Shown piece by piece: positions 8,401 to 17,966 of a stretch of 64,000 nucleotides of DNA. Origin of the DNA: JAWAAW01 sp964353335 (GTDB lineage Archaea > Nanobdellota > Nanobdellia > Woesearchaeales > ARS49); contig CAYGVI010000001.1 in assembly GCA_964353335.1 (NCBI GenBank), positions 62,001 through 126,000 on the forward strand, given 5' to 3'. A program made the position numbers and the translations under genes. How positions within the stretch are numbered: position 1 is the first letter of the stretch; each line of letters begins with the position of its first letter. The notes under the pieces were generated by a model. It saw nothing but the letters and a program-made list of their open reading frames with translations, did no database searches and was not told the DNA's origin.

Positions 8401-9431
8401 AGTTCCCCCACCCTCGCATCACTAATGCTGTCCTTTTGCGGAAAAACAACTGGTTCCGGGAACTTGAAGTCAGTAAGCAGTTTGTACTCTTTCGGATAAA
8501 ATGGAATACTCTTGACCTGTTGCGAGGTTATTGAGTAAAGATAGTTCATTTTAGGATCAAATCTCAGCAATTGAATGTCTAAATCCTTTGCTATGGAAAT
8601 GCGCTGCTGCTGGCCGCCTGACTCCGCCATACTTATCTCATTTTTGTTTCCATTGAAAAATAAAATCCTGCCATACGCAGCTGTTGCGGCAAATGCATAG
8701 TGAGAAACTGGCTTTGGCTGCTGATACTCCCCATTTACCCATATGTGCGCCTGCGAAACCTCTTTAACCTCCTTGGTTAAAACAGATAAAACGCTGTTTT
8801 TTTGGTCGCAGCTGAAATCTATATCATGAATACCCACTCCCTTAGGCAGATTAAACGCGGCAAATTCGCGCATTGATGAAAGCGCCTTGTCAATGCAATA
8901 TATTTTACCCCTGCTTGCACAATAAAGCCCATCCTGAGACCATGCAATTGCAGATGGCGCAAACTCGCATTTTATTTTTGCAGTCACCTGCAGTTCAGGC
9001 TTCCCTTTAGCATTTGTTTTTTTCTCATAGCGGGCAATTACCCCTGTATCACCCTTGCGGGTACCAACATAACAAACCCTGTTTTGGTCAATGGTGAGCG
9101 AGTGCATTTCACGACTCCACCCACGCCCTTCAGGAGGCGGAATGATTCCGGCAACAGGGCCATTGGAGCCAATATTCTCCCACAGCAAGACCTGCCTTTC
9201 AGAGGTTTTGTCAAGCGCTCTTTCCACAATTGCTGCGAGTGACTTGCAATTGGTCCTGAAACGGAGAATGTCACCAGCACATGCAATGTGCCGCGGTTCA
9301 GTATCATAACCGCAAATATCCAATCCTTCCTTGCCCACCAGGCTTACAACTGCAACACCGTACCTTGCGTTGCCTGTTTTTATGTCATTGTACTGCTTAA
9401 CCAATCCTTTCATCAGGTCAGGCAGGCTCAT
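8391..9431 (-). CDS. Putative beta-propeller-like protein
   Basis: This 346-residue protein is not one I can assign to a family. From about residue 100 it has repeated beta-rich units with the cadence of a propeller (SLTIDQNRVCYVGTRKGDTG, APSAIAWSQDGLYCASRG, LRFDPKMNYLYSITSQQ). The first 90 residues have Ala/Val-rich helices and strands. There is no signal peptide. It is coupled by ATGA to the dehydrogenase-like gene upstream and overlaps the phosphatase gene downstream, so it probably belongs to the same signalling complex as a binding or sensing part. Confidence 0.6.
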   Translation of the reverse strand: MSLPDLMKGLVKQYNDIKTGNARYGVAVVSLVGKEGLDICGYDTEPRHIACAGDILRFRTNCKSLAAIVERALDKTSERQVLLWENIGSNGPVAGIIPPPEGRGWSREMHSLTIDQNRVCYVGTRKGDTGVIARYEKKTNAKGKPELQVTAKIKCEFAPSAIAWSQDGLYCASRGKIYCIDKALSSMREFAAFNLPKGVGIHDIDFSCDQKNSVLSVLTKEVKEVSQAHIWVNGEYQQPKPVSHYAFAATAAYGRILFFNGNKNEISMAESGGQQQRISIAKDLDIQLLRFDPKMNYLYSITSQQVKSIPFYPKEYKLLTDFKFPEPVVFPQKDSISDARVGELWS

Positions 9432-10489
9432 CTTTGACCTCCTGAGGGAAAAACAAATGTTCCGCGGCCATTAACAATATCATCAATGTATTTTTGCACA
9501 ATCTGGGCGCGCAAAACTTTCCTGCCCAGTCTGTCTGTTGTCTCCACATTCACAAAAGGCAGCGAACAAAACATCCCAGCATAATAAACACCCCAAACAA
9601 AGATGTTGGGGTTATCAACAGACCCCTTGATAGCGCAGGACTTTATGAGGTCAGTCATGTGGGGCGCAGTGCCGCTTGCAGTGCTGCCCATTGCGTGCAT
9701 CGTGTCCGGTCCCTCCATAACAACTGCATCAATCGCGGCTTGGGGGTTAAAATAATCAGATTTAAACCCTGCAGGTAGAAAAAGCGCAGATTTGTTGCCG
9801 TGCTCGCCAATAACAAAAAGGTCAGTGAACCAGTGCTCGTAATAAGTCTGTGCGGATTTGTGGTGCATGACATGGCCCTCAAATCCCACAGGGTATCGAC
9901 CAGATATGGGCGCCACATGCTGTGTAAAAAGCCTTTCCTGGTCAGGACTGAAGGCCATAATCTGCCCTTCATCCATCCCTGTCTCACAAAGGAAAGAATA
10001 AGCAATCTGGTGTGTGGGATTTGTTACAAAAACAATCTGCCCTTTGAAATAGTCCTTAATTTTATCTTTTCCCCCTGCCAGATTCCCCAGGTCACTGATT
10101 ATACCTTCAGTTTCCCTCCAGTTTGCTTTGTAAAACTTGTTCCTGTTTGCAGGCTCCCAGTAAGGGACAGGCAGTGTGCTGGCGCCATACTTGCTGTAAC
10201 AAAAATAAGTGATGTCTGCTTTTTGCGCGATATCCCCCCAGGATGTGCGTTTTGGTTGAATTCTGCCAAAATCAGCATCAGTGTTACACTCGCGGGATAT
10301 CCTGATCAGGGTGGGAAAAACAATTTCATCGATTCTTTTAATTGCCTCGGAATTGTTATCGCGCACTTTCAGATAAAGCCCTCCGATTCCTTGCATTATG
10401 TTGCGATTTGAAACAATTGATTTGGCAAGCTCAAACCCTACAGAACCCTCTCCTCCAATCCCCACGATGGCGATTATAGGTCTTTCCAT
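9428..10489 (-). CDS. Lactate/malate dehydrogenase-like protein
   Basis: This protein of about 353 residues has the fold signature of the LDH/MDH family: an N-terminal NAD-binding loop (VGIGGEGSVGFELA), VTNPTHQIAYSF where the family has NPVD, and GEHGNKSALF, which matches the catalytic-His motif GEHG. Other substrate-site residues are hard to place and the insertions are large, so the substrate is unknown. I chose the ATG at 10489, with GGTGG upstream and a TATA box at 10521-10533, over an ATG 7 codons earlier. It heads the kinase/phosphatase operon, an odd place for a metabolic enzyme; a nucleotide-sensing role is possible. Confidence 0.7.
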   Translation of the reverse strand: MERPIIAIVGIGGEGSVGFELAKSIVSNRNIMQGIGGLYLKVRDNNSEAIKRIDEIVFPTLIRISRECNTDADFGRIQPKRTSWGDIAQKADITYFCYSKYGASTLPVPYWEPANRNKFYKANWRETEGIISDLGNLAGGKDKIKDYFKGQIVFVTNPTHQIAYSFLCETGMDEGQIMAFSPDQERLFTQHVAPISGRYPVGFEGHVMHHKSAQTYYEHWFTDLFVIGEHGNKSALFLPAGFKSDYFNPQAAIDAVVMEGPDTMHAMGSTASGTAPHMTDLIKSCAIKGSVDNPNIFVWGVYYAGMFCSLPFVNVETTDRLGRKVLRAQIVQKYIDDIVNGRGTFVFPSGGQR

Positions 10490-10520
10490 TGAACCACCGG
10501 CCAGTAACACATAATCACGA

Positions 10521-10533
10521 GGTATTTATAAAG
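10521..10533 (-). promoter_or_regulatory. TATA box of the kinase/phosphatase operon
   Basis: On the minus strand CTTTATAAATACC lies 32-44 nt before the ATG at 10489. It supports that start, because the upstream ATG at 10510 would fall between the TATA box and the expected transcription start. Confidence 0.6.
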
Positions 10534-10609
10534 GTGGGCAATGCCAAACCCTGTCTGGCAGCGCAGTGTTGCATCAGACAAAACACAGGCCAATCGTCTA
10601 TATAATCCG

Positions 10610-10633
10610 ATGTTGTAGCGGTCGCTACTACAT
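10610..10633. promoter_or_regulatory. 24-bp operator-like palindrome at the TrmB-family gene
   Basis: The core GTAGCG-GT-CGCTAC extends outward to ATGT and ACAT with one mismatched pair. It lies 11-34 bp upstream of the TATA-like GCTTAAAATAC (10644-10654) of the regulator gene and within the divergent region shared with the signalling operon. Related sites lie at about 17919-17962 and 20076-20095. TrmB-type regulators bind palindromes near TATA boxes, so this is a candidate autoregulatory site. Confidence 0.6.
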
Positions 10634-10667
10634 AGAATCATAAGCTTAAAATACTACGGAGCATTGT

Positions 10668-11411
10668 ATGGAGCTTATGGCGCTTACAAAGGAGGAAGTC
10701 CTCCAGGATTTGGGGCTGAGCGTAAACGAGGCAAAGGTTTTTGTCGCGCTTCTTAATCTCGGCGCCACAACCGCGGGAAAGGTGGCTGAAAGATGCAAGC
10801 TACACCGCACAAATGTTTATGACGCCCTTGAGCGCCTTTGCGAAAAAGGGCTTGTCTCATTCATTCTCAAGGATGATACCAAGCTTTTTGAGGCTGCAGA
10901 GCCACAATCGCTCACAAGGCTTGTTGAGGAGCGCAGGTCAAAGCTTGACTCAATAATGCCGCAGCTGCTTTTGGACAAGCAGATGGCGAAAAAGGCCTCT
11001 GCGCACATCTTTGAGGGTATGAAAGCCTGGAGAATGGCATTATTCAACCTGCTCAACTACAAGTCTACAGTTTACATGTTTGGAATCCCGAAGAGAGCGC
11101 CAGAAGTGTCTGTCGGGTTTATTGAATTGTTCCACAAGACAAGGATATCCAGGAACATCATGATGAAGCACATTTACAACGAGAACGCAATGGAAAGAAT
11201 GAAGTACCTGAATGAAATGGACCGCACAGAGGCAAAATACCTTCCCCAGCAGTTCAACAGCCCTGTCTCAACAATAGTCTGCGGAAAAGAAATACTCATA
11301 ATGCACTGGGATGAGCCTTACACCTTCATCAGGATAGAAAACGAGGCGCTTGCCGACGCTTACAAGCAGTATTTTGAATTGATGTACAAGCAGGCAGTCT
11401 TTCTCAAATAA
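10668..11411 (+). CDS. TrmB-family transcriptional regulator
   Basis: This 247-residue protein has an N-terminal winged helix (LGLSVNEAKVFVALLNLGATTAGKVAERCKLHRTNVYDALERL, about residues 12-55) that is characteristic of archaeal TrmB-like regulators. A coiled linker (VEERRSKLDSIMPQLL) and a C-terminal effector-like domain follow. The C-terminal part is shorter than in sugar-binding TrmB proteins, so the ligand is unknown. An ATG 9 nt downstream (10677) is an alternative start closer to leaderless distance. It lies between the signalling operon and the ATPase/nuclease cluster and may control either or both. Confidence 0.88.
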   Translation: MELMALTKEEVLQDLGLSVNEAKVFVALLNLGATTAGKVAERCKLHRTNVYDALERLCEKGLVSFILKDDTKLFEAAEPQSLTRLVEERRSKLDSIMPQLLLDKQMAKKASAHIFEGMKAWRMALFNLLNYKSTVYMFGIPKRAPEVSVGFIELFHKTRISRNIMMKHIYNENAMERMKYLNEMDRTEAKYLPQQFNSPVSTIVCGKEILIMHWDEPYTFIRIENEALADAYKQYFELMYKQAVFLK

Positions 11412-11473
11412 GTGAATGCCTCAATTAAGTGAATTGTAAAATACAAAGCGCGATTAACACCTAAATAAAAGAA

Positions 11474-13750
11474 TCAAGCAACATACCTGTCAAAAAATCC
11501 CTTGATGTTATCAAGAGTTTCAGGCCTTACATGGAACTCGCGGGCGTGCGAAAGATAGCCGTCTGCGATATCGCGCTTGAACCTGTCGCCCAATTCAGCC
11601 ACCCACCTTTTGTCATCATCGCAAAGGGCAGTTTCAGAAGCCTTTACCAAACCCTCTGCAAGGGCTGAGAGCCTTGTGTGCACGCTTTCGCCTGTAATCA
11701 GCTTTATTCTCATATCACCAAGCGTTTTTGATTTTGGAACTCCCATTCTGCTTCCAACATAGTTAAAAAAAGTGACATTGTCAGATTTGCTCCGGTCAAG
11801 CGAAGGGTGGGCGTATATTGCGGCTGATGCGCCTGCCTGCATTGCAATTGCCCCTGAAATATTCCTGATGTGCTTCAACAGGAGCGAATACTTTCCGGCC
11901 ATGTCTGCGGTGTACTGGTTGGGCTTGAAATCATCAGCCCACCTCGCGCACATCTCAATCTTGTCATGGTCACAGCTCTCAAGGGCGTCGCTAAGCAGTG
12001 AAATCCTTCTTTTCAGCTCGTTGCGGTCAGACCCTGCCTGTTCAACAATCCCGAGGCTCGCATCAAAATTCTGTACCGCCTTTTCAAGCCGGTCAGCATA
12101 AAGGTTTGTCGTTACCGGCGCGCTCTTTCCCAGGTATTTGGAGACAAGGGGGATTGCCGTGTTCTTTATGTGCCCAATCCTTGCCCTGAGCTTTTCAGCA
12201 TCTGCATCAGGGTTGTTGGTAAGCTGTATCGCGGATTCGTAGAGGGAAATAATGCTGCCTATGCCTGTTACTGCCTTCTCATGGACTTTTTTCTTCAGGT
12301 CAATGCTGAAATTTTCATATTTTTCCTTAAGCTCCCTGTAAAGCGGGCTTGCGGGGAAGACGAGCAAAGGCATCCTGATTAATTCCAATGCCGCGTTAAG
12401 GTCAACCTCCATCGCAGCAGGATTTGTGAACAGCTGGTCTGCTTCTGCCTTCTTTTTCATCGCGTCATCAACCTTCTGGGAAAGCTCTTCGTACTGTTTC
12501 TTCTCTGCAAGGCGCTTGTCAAACGCAACCTCAAGCTCGCCAACCTTCATTATGCAGCCTTCTGACTCATTGAAATTTTCCAGCACGTCAAAAACAGCCT
12601 TGCAGTTTCTTATCTGGGGCATTGTTGACTGTATAAGGTCAAGTGACTTGTCAATATCATCAAGTGTCTGCGGCTCAGGCAGTTCCTTTACTGAATTAAG
12701 GATGCTGTTTGCCTTTTCACAGATTTCGCCGCTTTTCCTCTCATAACGCGCACCAGCCTGCTTCCTTAAATCCTGATTGCGGTCGTATTTGCTCAAAAGG
12801 AATGAATATTTCTGGCTTGGTGCTTTATCCTTGGGAAAAAGAAGTTTTTGCGCCGTGTCAAACACGCTTGCAGAGTCCATGTCAGGGGCAGATACTGCGC
12901 CAAGCAGGCCAACCACTCCCTCAATTGCGGCTTTTTCATTATCAAGGTAATCGATTGTCCTGATGACCTGCGGGCATTCCTTGATATACTGGTCAATCTG
13001 TTTTTTCAGCTCGTCGCAAAGCAGAACGCCCTCATCATAACCCAGGTTGGCTGCATCTTTCCGTATCCTGCCTGAAAACACAATCCCTGAAATATCCCTT
13101 TTTCCGCGCTTCAGGTCTGCAAAATTGTTTCTTGACTGGTCTGTCTCAAGCATTGTCGCGATTTTCAGGAGTTCGCCCCTTAACTCATTGATTTTTGGCA
13201 TCCTTTCCAGGTGAAGGTCAATGCCCGGGCGGCTTACTTTTGAGCCAAAGCTCTTTTTGAGCGCGCCGTATGATTCTGCGACAGAATCCATATCCGCGCG
13301 TATGCTCATTGCCCTCGGGAATTCACCGATTGAATTCTTAAGCGAGTCATATTCCTTTTTCCTGTCATCAAACTTCACATAAACCGTTGAGGCAACCTTT
13401 GATGCTGCATCATTGCATACGCCATTGATTTTCTCGGCAAGGGAAACCCTTTTTCCGATTGAAACCGGCGCAAAAGGAACATCATGGTCATAGCCCCCTT
13501 GCCTTATCAGGGTCACATACGGGCTTATCTGCTCAAAAACCTCGCACAGTTTGAAAGCGTCTGATGCCTGCACTGCTTTTTCAAGCTCAGACTCCATTAT
13601 ACCGTGAATGCCGTCAAGCTCCTTGAGGGTGGTAAAGTGTTCCATCACAATATTTCCAGATGCGGTGTCAAGCGGGATGTTCTGGAAGTCCTCCTCAGGC
13701 TTGTTTTCCCCGCTCTGCACTTCAAAATTTTTGGCGAAAATGCTTCTCAT
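11474..13750 (-). CDS. 758-residue helical protein of unknown function
   Basis: I do not recognise this protein. It is almost entirely helical, with many stretches of charged coiled-coil type (RLAEKKQYEELSQKVDDAMK, ADRLEKAVQNFDASLG), and shows no signal peptide, membrane segment or nucleotide-binding motif. It overlaps the P-loop ATPase gene by ATGA, so the two are translationally coupled, and it is the last gene of the cluster that starts near 17844. A structural or adaptor role for the ATPases is inference from position only. Confidence 0.75.
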   Translation of the reverse strand: MRSIFAKNFEVQSGENKPEEDFQNIPLDTASGNIVMEHFTTLKELDGIHGIMESELEKAVQASDAFKLCEVFEQISPYVTLIRQGGYDHDVPFAPVSIGKRVSLAEKINGVCNDAASKVASTVYVKFDDRKKEYDSLKNSIGEFPRAMSIRADMDSVAESYGALKKSFGSKVSRPGIDLHLERMPKINELRGELLKIATMLETDQSRNNFADLKRGKRDISGIVFSGRIRKDAANLGYDEGVLLCDELKKQIDQYIKECPQVIRTIDYLDNEKAAIEGVVGLLGAVSAPDMDSASVFDTAQKLLFPKDKAPSQKYSFLLSKYDRNQDLRKQAGARYERKSGEICEKANSILNSVKELPEPQTLDDIDKSLDLIQSTMPQIRNCKAVFDVLENFNESEGCIMKVGELEVAFDKRLAEKKQYEELSQKVDDAMKKKAEADQLFTNPAAMEVDLNAALELIRMPLLVFPASPLYRELKEKYENFSIDLKKKVHEKAVTGIGSIISLYESAIQLTNNPDADAEKLRARIGHIKNTAIPLVSKYLGKSAPVTTNLYADRLEKAVQNFDASLGIVEQAGSDRNELKRRISLLSDALESCDHDKIEMCARWADDFKPNQYTADMAGKYSLLLKHIRNISGAIAMQAGASAAIYAHPSLDRSKSDNVTFFNYVGSRMGVPKSKTLGDMRIKLITGESVHTRLSALAEGLVKASETALCDDDKRWVAELGDRFKRDIADGYLSHAREFHVRPETLDNIKGFFDRYVA

Positions 13751-15168
13751 GGCTCGTAGTCGAACAATGCGACATCCTCCTGCTTTTCAACGTCAAACGC
13801 GAAGACCTTGTTGTTTGTCAGCTGGCGCCCAATCCACTTGTTAACCACAACTTCAGGGAAGTTTTCCTTCATTTTGGCAATTCCTGCCTCAAAGCAGGCG
13901 CGCCAGTTCAGGGGCTCATTGTACCTTTTGCCCCGTTCGCCGAAATCAACGAGGTTGTCAAGCGCCTTCAGGGTATTGCAAAACTCCTTGTGGTAAAGAT
14001 TGTAAACAACATAGTGGTCTGCTATGTCTGCCACGTGGAATGTTTCCCTGCCGTGCTGCAGCTCCCTCTGCCTGTGGTGGAACTTTGCGCAGCTCTGGAC
14101 GTGGCCGTAATAATCATGGACATAAGCCCTTGACTTGTCTGTCTCAGGCAAAAACTGGTCAACATAATACACAAACGGGTCAAGCGCAGGGCTCTTCAGC
14201 TTCAGCTCCATGCAGTTTGCCATGTGCGCCTTGATTTTGTCTCCCAATGAGTCAGGTGCGTGCTTCAGCAGCTCAGGCCGCATTGAAAGCTTTTCACAAA
14301 CATACTCCCTGATTTTTCGGGTTGTCTCAGGCGAGCTGTCAACCCTGATGTGTGAAAAGCGCCTCATGTCCTCCTTGTCCTCTGACAGGCGCTCCTTTGA
14401 CTCGTTCTCGTCAGCGATTGATGTCATCACGCACTTCGGGTAAATCGTGAACTCCTTTATTTCGCCGTCAACCATTTTCTTGCGCTTTGCAATCCTTCCC
14501 TCGGTGATGGTCTTGATTGTCTCGCGGGTCTGCGGGCAGTTGTCAAGGATTTTCTGGTACTCGGGAATCATCAGTATCTGCGCCCTGTTGATTTTGTCAG
14601 CGTCATTGAACAGCGCAGTGTCTGTCGCCTGCTCGTGCCAGTAGAACTTCTCCTCAGGAATCACAGACATCAGGGAATTGAGCATGTATGTCTTGCCGCT
14701 TCCTGCAGGGCCCTCAAGCGCAAATGATTTCAGCGACACTGCCATCAAAGTCATCCTGAGCATTGCCCTGTTCTGCGCAATAACCTCTCCTGTTTCCTTG
14801 TGCTGGTACCAGTCAACAACATCTGAGAGTGTAATGTTATAATCCGCAGGGTCCCTGCCTCTTCCCGGGAAATGCAGGACATTTGGCGCTTCCCTTCTTG
14901 GCTCTTCCCTTCTTGGCGATTCAATTGCCTGCTCCCTACTTCTTGGCCCTTCCATTGGCTGCTCCTGTGGAACATCATTTTCAGCCGCCTGTTTCCATCC
15001 CTCTCCCTCCTCTGGCGCAGCAGCTTCCTGCGCTTTCTCAGTGTAGCGGTTTACTTTTTCTGCAAAATCAATCTGTTTTTTCTCTGACTTCACTATTTTC
15101 TCATAGAGCTTTCTCGCAAAGTCTGACGCAAATGGATTCAGTTCTTTTTGCCTTTCAAAAGTGAACAT
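13747..15168 (-). CDS. P-loop (AAA+-like) ATPase
   Basis: This protein of about 473 residues has Walker A GPAGSGKT (about 153-160 from this start) and a Walker B-like strand ILMIPEYQ, with Pro-Glu where most AAA+ proteins have Asp-Glu. The first ~100 residues are charged and low in complexity, with repeated PRRE/PRSRE units. I chose the ATG at 15168, which has GGGG 8 nt upstream, over GTG at 15174. The family is uncertain: the motor core resembles phage and plasmid helicase-loader or primase-associated ATPases, but I see no decisive motif. It sits between a classical AAA gene and the 758-residue helical gene. Confidence 0.8.
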   Translation of the reverse strand: MFTFERQKELNPFASDFARKLYEKIVKSEKKQIDFAEKVNRYTEKAQEAAAPEEGEGWKQAAENDVPQEQPMEGPRSREQAIESPRREEPRREAPNVLHFPGRGRDPADYNITLSDVVDWYQHKETGEVIAQNRAMLRMTLMAVSLKSFALEGPAGSGKTYMLNSLMSVIPEEKFYWHEQATDTALFNDADKINRAQILMIPEYQKILDNCPQTRETIKTITEGRIAKRKKMVDGEIKEFTIYPKCVMTSIADENESKERLSEDKEDMRRFSHIRVDSSPETTRKIREYVCEKLSMRPELLKHAPDSLGDKIKAHMANCMELKLKSPALDPFVYYVDQFLPETDKSRAYVHDYYGHVQSCAKFHHRQRELQHGRETFHVADIADHYVVYNLYHKEFCNTLKALDNLVDFGERGKRYNEPLNWRACFEAGIAKMKENFPEVVVNKWIGRQLTNNKVFAFDVEKQEDVALFDYEP

Positions 15169-15170
15169 TT

Positions 15171-16766
15171 TCACAGCCCCTTGATTCTGTTTGCAACTTC
15201 CTTGTTGATTATGTACTGGTCAATCTGGCTCTGGACAGATGCCTCAAAGTCCTTTTTCTTCTGCAGCTCAATCCCTGCGGCATATTCGCTAATCGAGCCA
15301 AGGATTTCATTGTCACCAACGCATTTCCTGTTTGATGAAAGGCATTTTACTCTGTCAGCGAAGCTTAGCGAGTAAAACTCAGGGGTTCTTGAGTAATTCT
15401 TTGTCGTGTCAAGCACGCCAAGGCAGATATTCCTCACGTCCCTGTTTGAAAGCGAGTGCTTGAAAGCAAGCGAGCCAATCTTGTCCCAGTCGCGCACAGC
15501 AACATACCTGTTTTCCATCGCCATCCTGAGCTTTGACTTGAAAACCGCTGAGTATTCGGCAGGGTTTTGCGGCCCCTTTACCTCAATCTGGCCCTGCCTG
15601 AGCCTGTCCATCAGGGCATTGTCGCCCTGCATTGGGTGGTTTGATGTGGCAATAAGCAGATAGTTGCCGAAATTGTTGGCAGTGACCCCCTCAAGCTGGT
15701 TCATGAACTCGCCAATAATGTCCTCGTCCTCCTTCCTGTCCTTCAGGCTCTCGCGGGAGAAGAAAATCGTGTCAATGTCCTCGGCAACAATCACATAAGC
15801 GCCGTCAGCTTTCCTGGTCTCATCAAAAAGTTTTCTGATGTTATTCGCTGACTCGCCAAAATACTGGCTCTTGAAGCCCCTAAGCTCCCTGAAAAAGAGC
15901 GGGATTCCCTGCTTTTTTGCTTTTTCCTGCGCCTCTGTGTATGCAAGCGATATTCCCATTGTCTTTCCTGTTCCCGGCTCGCCCCAGACAGTGAATGTCT
16001 GCTTGAATCCGCCGAGCATGGAGTGCGGGTTTTTCTTTTCCTTAAGGTCAAAATCAAGAAGCTCTGTGAAAGCATTGCCGAGAAAGCTCAGGAATTTCTC
16101 ATTGCCAACATAGTCCTCGCGCTTTACAGACCAGACGCAGGCTTCTGCCTTGTTCATCTTGTTGTAGCTGAATCCCCTGACAGTTATTCCATCAAGCTTT
16201 ATGCTCAATCCGTCAACAACGCGGTTCAACTCTGAGAATCTGATGTTGTCCTTCTGCTTTATCGCGTCAGAAATAACCCATTCAAGATAATCATTTGTGC
16301 AAGCAAGCAGAGCCTCGCCGTTCCTGCAGTTGGATGTGCCGTCAAGATAAGACTTTATGAGGTCGTCAAGAAGCACTCCCTCTCCCTTGCTGAAGTCCAG
16401 CGGGTGCTTTCCCTTAAGCGCGCCAGGAGCGCTCGGCTTCCTGTAGCTCTCGAGCTTTGAAAGCCCTGCTGCTGCGCCTGAATAATAAGAAAACAAGTCA
16501 ATAAAGTTCAGCCTTGCCTGCCAGCTGCAGTTAAGCGCCTTGTGCCCATTCAGGGATTCCCTTGCAGCAGCGGCTGTGCCAAGGAAATGCTTGAACGCAT
16601 CCCTTGATGTCGCAGCTTCAGAGCTGAGGCCGCCGGGCCCCTGGGCAGAATCGCGTTTTGCAATCTGCTCATAAAAGGCAACAGAGGGCCGCACAAGGTG
16701 CATGCTGTCTACCAGGCTGGTCTTTTTACGGATCAGTTCAGGGTCGATGACAACAGGTTCAACCAT
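15171..16766 (-). CDS. AAA-family ATPase
   Basis: This 531-residue protein has a classical AAA domain in its second half: Walker A GEPGTGKT (262-269), a pore-loop region SQYFGESANNIRKLF (300-314) as in Cdc48/FtsH-like unfoldases, Walker B YVIVAEDID, sensor 1 ATSN and an arginine-finger region LMDRLRQGQ. The first 240 residues are unfamiliar and probably bind substrate. No protease motif or membrane segment follows, so it is an unfoldase or remodelling ATPase rather than an FtsH protease. GAGGTAAGCACA precedes the ATG. Confidence 0.9.
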   Translation of the reverse strand: MVEPVVIDPELIRKKTSLVDSMHLVRPSVAFYEQIAKRDSAQGPGGLSSEAATSRDAFKHFLGTAAAARESLNGHKALNCSWQARLNFIDLFSYYSGAAAGLSKLESYRKPSAPGALKGKHPLDFSKGEGVLLDDLIKSYLDGTSNCRNGEALLACTNDYLEWVISDAIKQKDNIRFSELNRVVDGLSIKLDGITVRGFSYNKMNKAEACVWSVKREDYVGNEKFLSFLGNAFTELLDFDLKEKKNPHSMLGGFKQTFTVWGEPGTGKTMGISLAYTEAQEKAKKQGIPLFFRELRGFKSQYFGESANNIRKLFDETRKADGAYVIVAEDIDTIFFSRESLKDRKEDEDIIGEFMNQLEGVTANNFGNYLLIATSNHPMQGDNALMDRLRQGQIEVKGPQNPAEYSAVFKSKLRMAMENRYVAVRDWDKIGSLAFKHSLSNRDVRNICLGVLDTTKNYSRTPEFYSLSFADRVKCLSSNRKCVGDNEILGSISEYAAGIELQKKKDFEASVQSQIDQYIINKEVANRIKGL

Positions 16767-16839
16767 TGTGCTTACCTCGCATTGTCTTTTGTGGATTCCG
16801 GCGGCTCAACCCCGCAAAGTGAGTGAGCGCCAAACCTGC

Positions 16840-17844
16840 TCAGGCAGCGTCCTTGTTGATTATCTGCTCAGCAAGGCGTTCAACGCGGTTGGATACATTG
16901 TCCTGCACGCGTGCCATTTCGCGGTTCCTTTCCTCAAGCTTGTCAATGTTCGGAGGCTCAAAGCTCAGTCCCTCGCGTCCGATTTCCAGTGTCTTCCTGA
17001 ACACTGTGTCGGACAGGGTGCCGATTGTCTTTGCAGCTTCATCTGAGACTGCATAGGTCTTGCCAAGCTGGTCAAAGACCTCAATCATCGGGCCATGGCC
17101 CAGTGAAACAATCGCCTGCGCCTCACAAATCTGAAGTTCAAGGCCGTTCTTCACGTCCTCAAGCTTGTCGCGCGCCATCCTGCGGAGGTTTTTCTCGCTG
17201 GCCGCGTAAGTGACGTTCTGCTCGAGCATCACAATCTTTGTTGCAGCGCGCTTTTTGAGATAGCCAAGCTCCCTTATGTCATCGCCAAGCTTCTCCAGCT
17301 GTTCCTTGCACATCTCCTTTGCCTCGTAAGCAGATGCGCTCTGGGCAACGTCTGTGGCCTGCACAGCCTGCGCTGCATTCTGGGCAACAGCGTCTTTCAG
17401 CTTGCCCATTTCACCGTGCATGTCCAACGTCATTCCCTTCAGCCCGGTGTACATGCGTTCTGCCTCGCGCTTCTTGTTCTTGTATGCCTTGAGCTTGTCC
17501 TCGACAGTCTCAATTCCGGCTTCCTGCGCGCGGATTTGCCTGTCAACGCGGCCTATCTGGACTTCCATCTTGCGGCAAGTTCCATTCAGGCGCGCCTGCG
17601 GGGAAGTTACCCCCAGCTTGTCTGTGGCACGGTAAACAACACCAAGCAGTCCTGGCTTTACCGAAGCCTTCTGCACCGCGGTCCTGAGGTCTTTCAGGTC
17701 ACTGACTATGCCTTCTATCGTGGCCATGTTTGAATGGTCATAACCCGAACCCAGTGCCTTGGTGATGCTTTCCTTTGACAAATCAATTCCGTACTTCGCT
17801 GCCGCGGTGTTCGCGACATCCGACTTGTATGCAATTTCTGACAT
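16840..17844 (-). CDS. Coiled-coil protein (GRVDRQI family)
   Basis: This 334-residue protein is mainly coiled coil from about residue 90 to 230 (GRVDRQIRAQEAGIETVEDK, EAKEMCKEQLEKLGDDIREL). It has no signal peptide or membrane segment. The GRVDRQI stretch also occurs as GRIDRQI in the next upstream gene at the head of that protein's coiled coil, so the two may be distant paralogs. GAGGGAG lies before the ATG. Its upstream gap of 122 nt holds a TATA-like run and operator-like repeats, indicating a separate promoter for this gene and the three downstream. Confidence 0.75.
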   Translation of the reverse strand: MSEIAYKSDVANTAAAKYGIDLSKESITKALGSGYDHSNMATIEGIVSDLKDLRTAVQKASVKPGLLGVVYRATDKLGVTSPQARLNGTCRKMEVQIGRVDRQIRAQEAGIETVEDKLKAYKNKKREAERMYTGLKGMTLDMHGEMGKLKDAVAQNAAQAVQATDVAQSASAYEAKEMCKEQLEKLGDDIRELGYLKKRAATKIVMLEQNVTYAASEKNLRRMARDKLEDVKNGLELQICEAQAIVSLGHGPMIEVFDQLGKTYAVSDEAAKTIGTLSDTVFRKTLEIGREGLSFEPPNIDKLEERNREMARVQDNVSNRVERLAEQIINKDAA

Positions 17845-17918
17845 TTTTTCTCCCTCATCTCACTTCGCATTTGTTTGTATTTTTTGTCAGCGATTCTGAC
17901 TCACTGTCAACCGCTGAA

Positions 17919-17962
17919 GTTACCGCGATACATAAGCGTGCGCTGTAGCGGATACCGCAACA
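17919..17962. promoter_or_regulatory. Operator-like repeats upstream of the ATPase operon
   Basis: Two related motifs lie in the gap before the gene starting at 17844: GTTACCGCGATACAT (17919-17933) and GCTGTAGCGGATACCGCAAC (17942-17961). The second shares CTGTAGCGG with the TrmB-gene palindrome TTGTAGCGG and is itself an imperfect inverted repeat. A TATA-like AAAAAATACAAA follows on the minus strand at about 17875-17888. Confidence 0.45.
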
Positions 17963-17966
17963 CACG

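Noticed and set aside
9800..10411. Plus-strand frame of 203 codons opposite the dehydrogenase-like gene
   Set aside because: The minus-strand gene has conserved GEHG and Rossmann motifs; the plus frame has no recognisable content or start signal.
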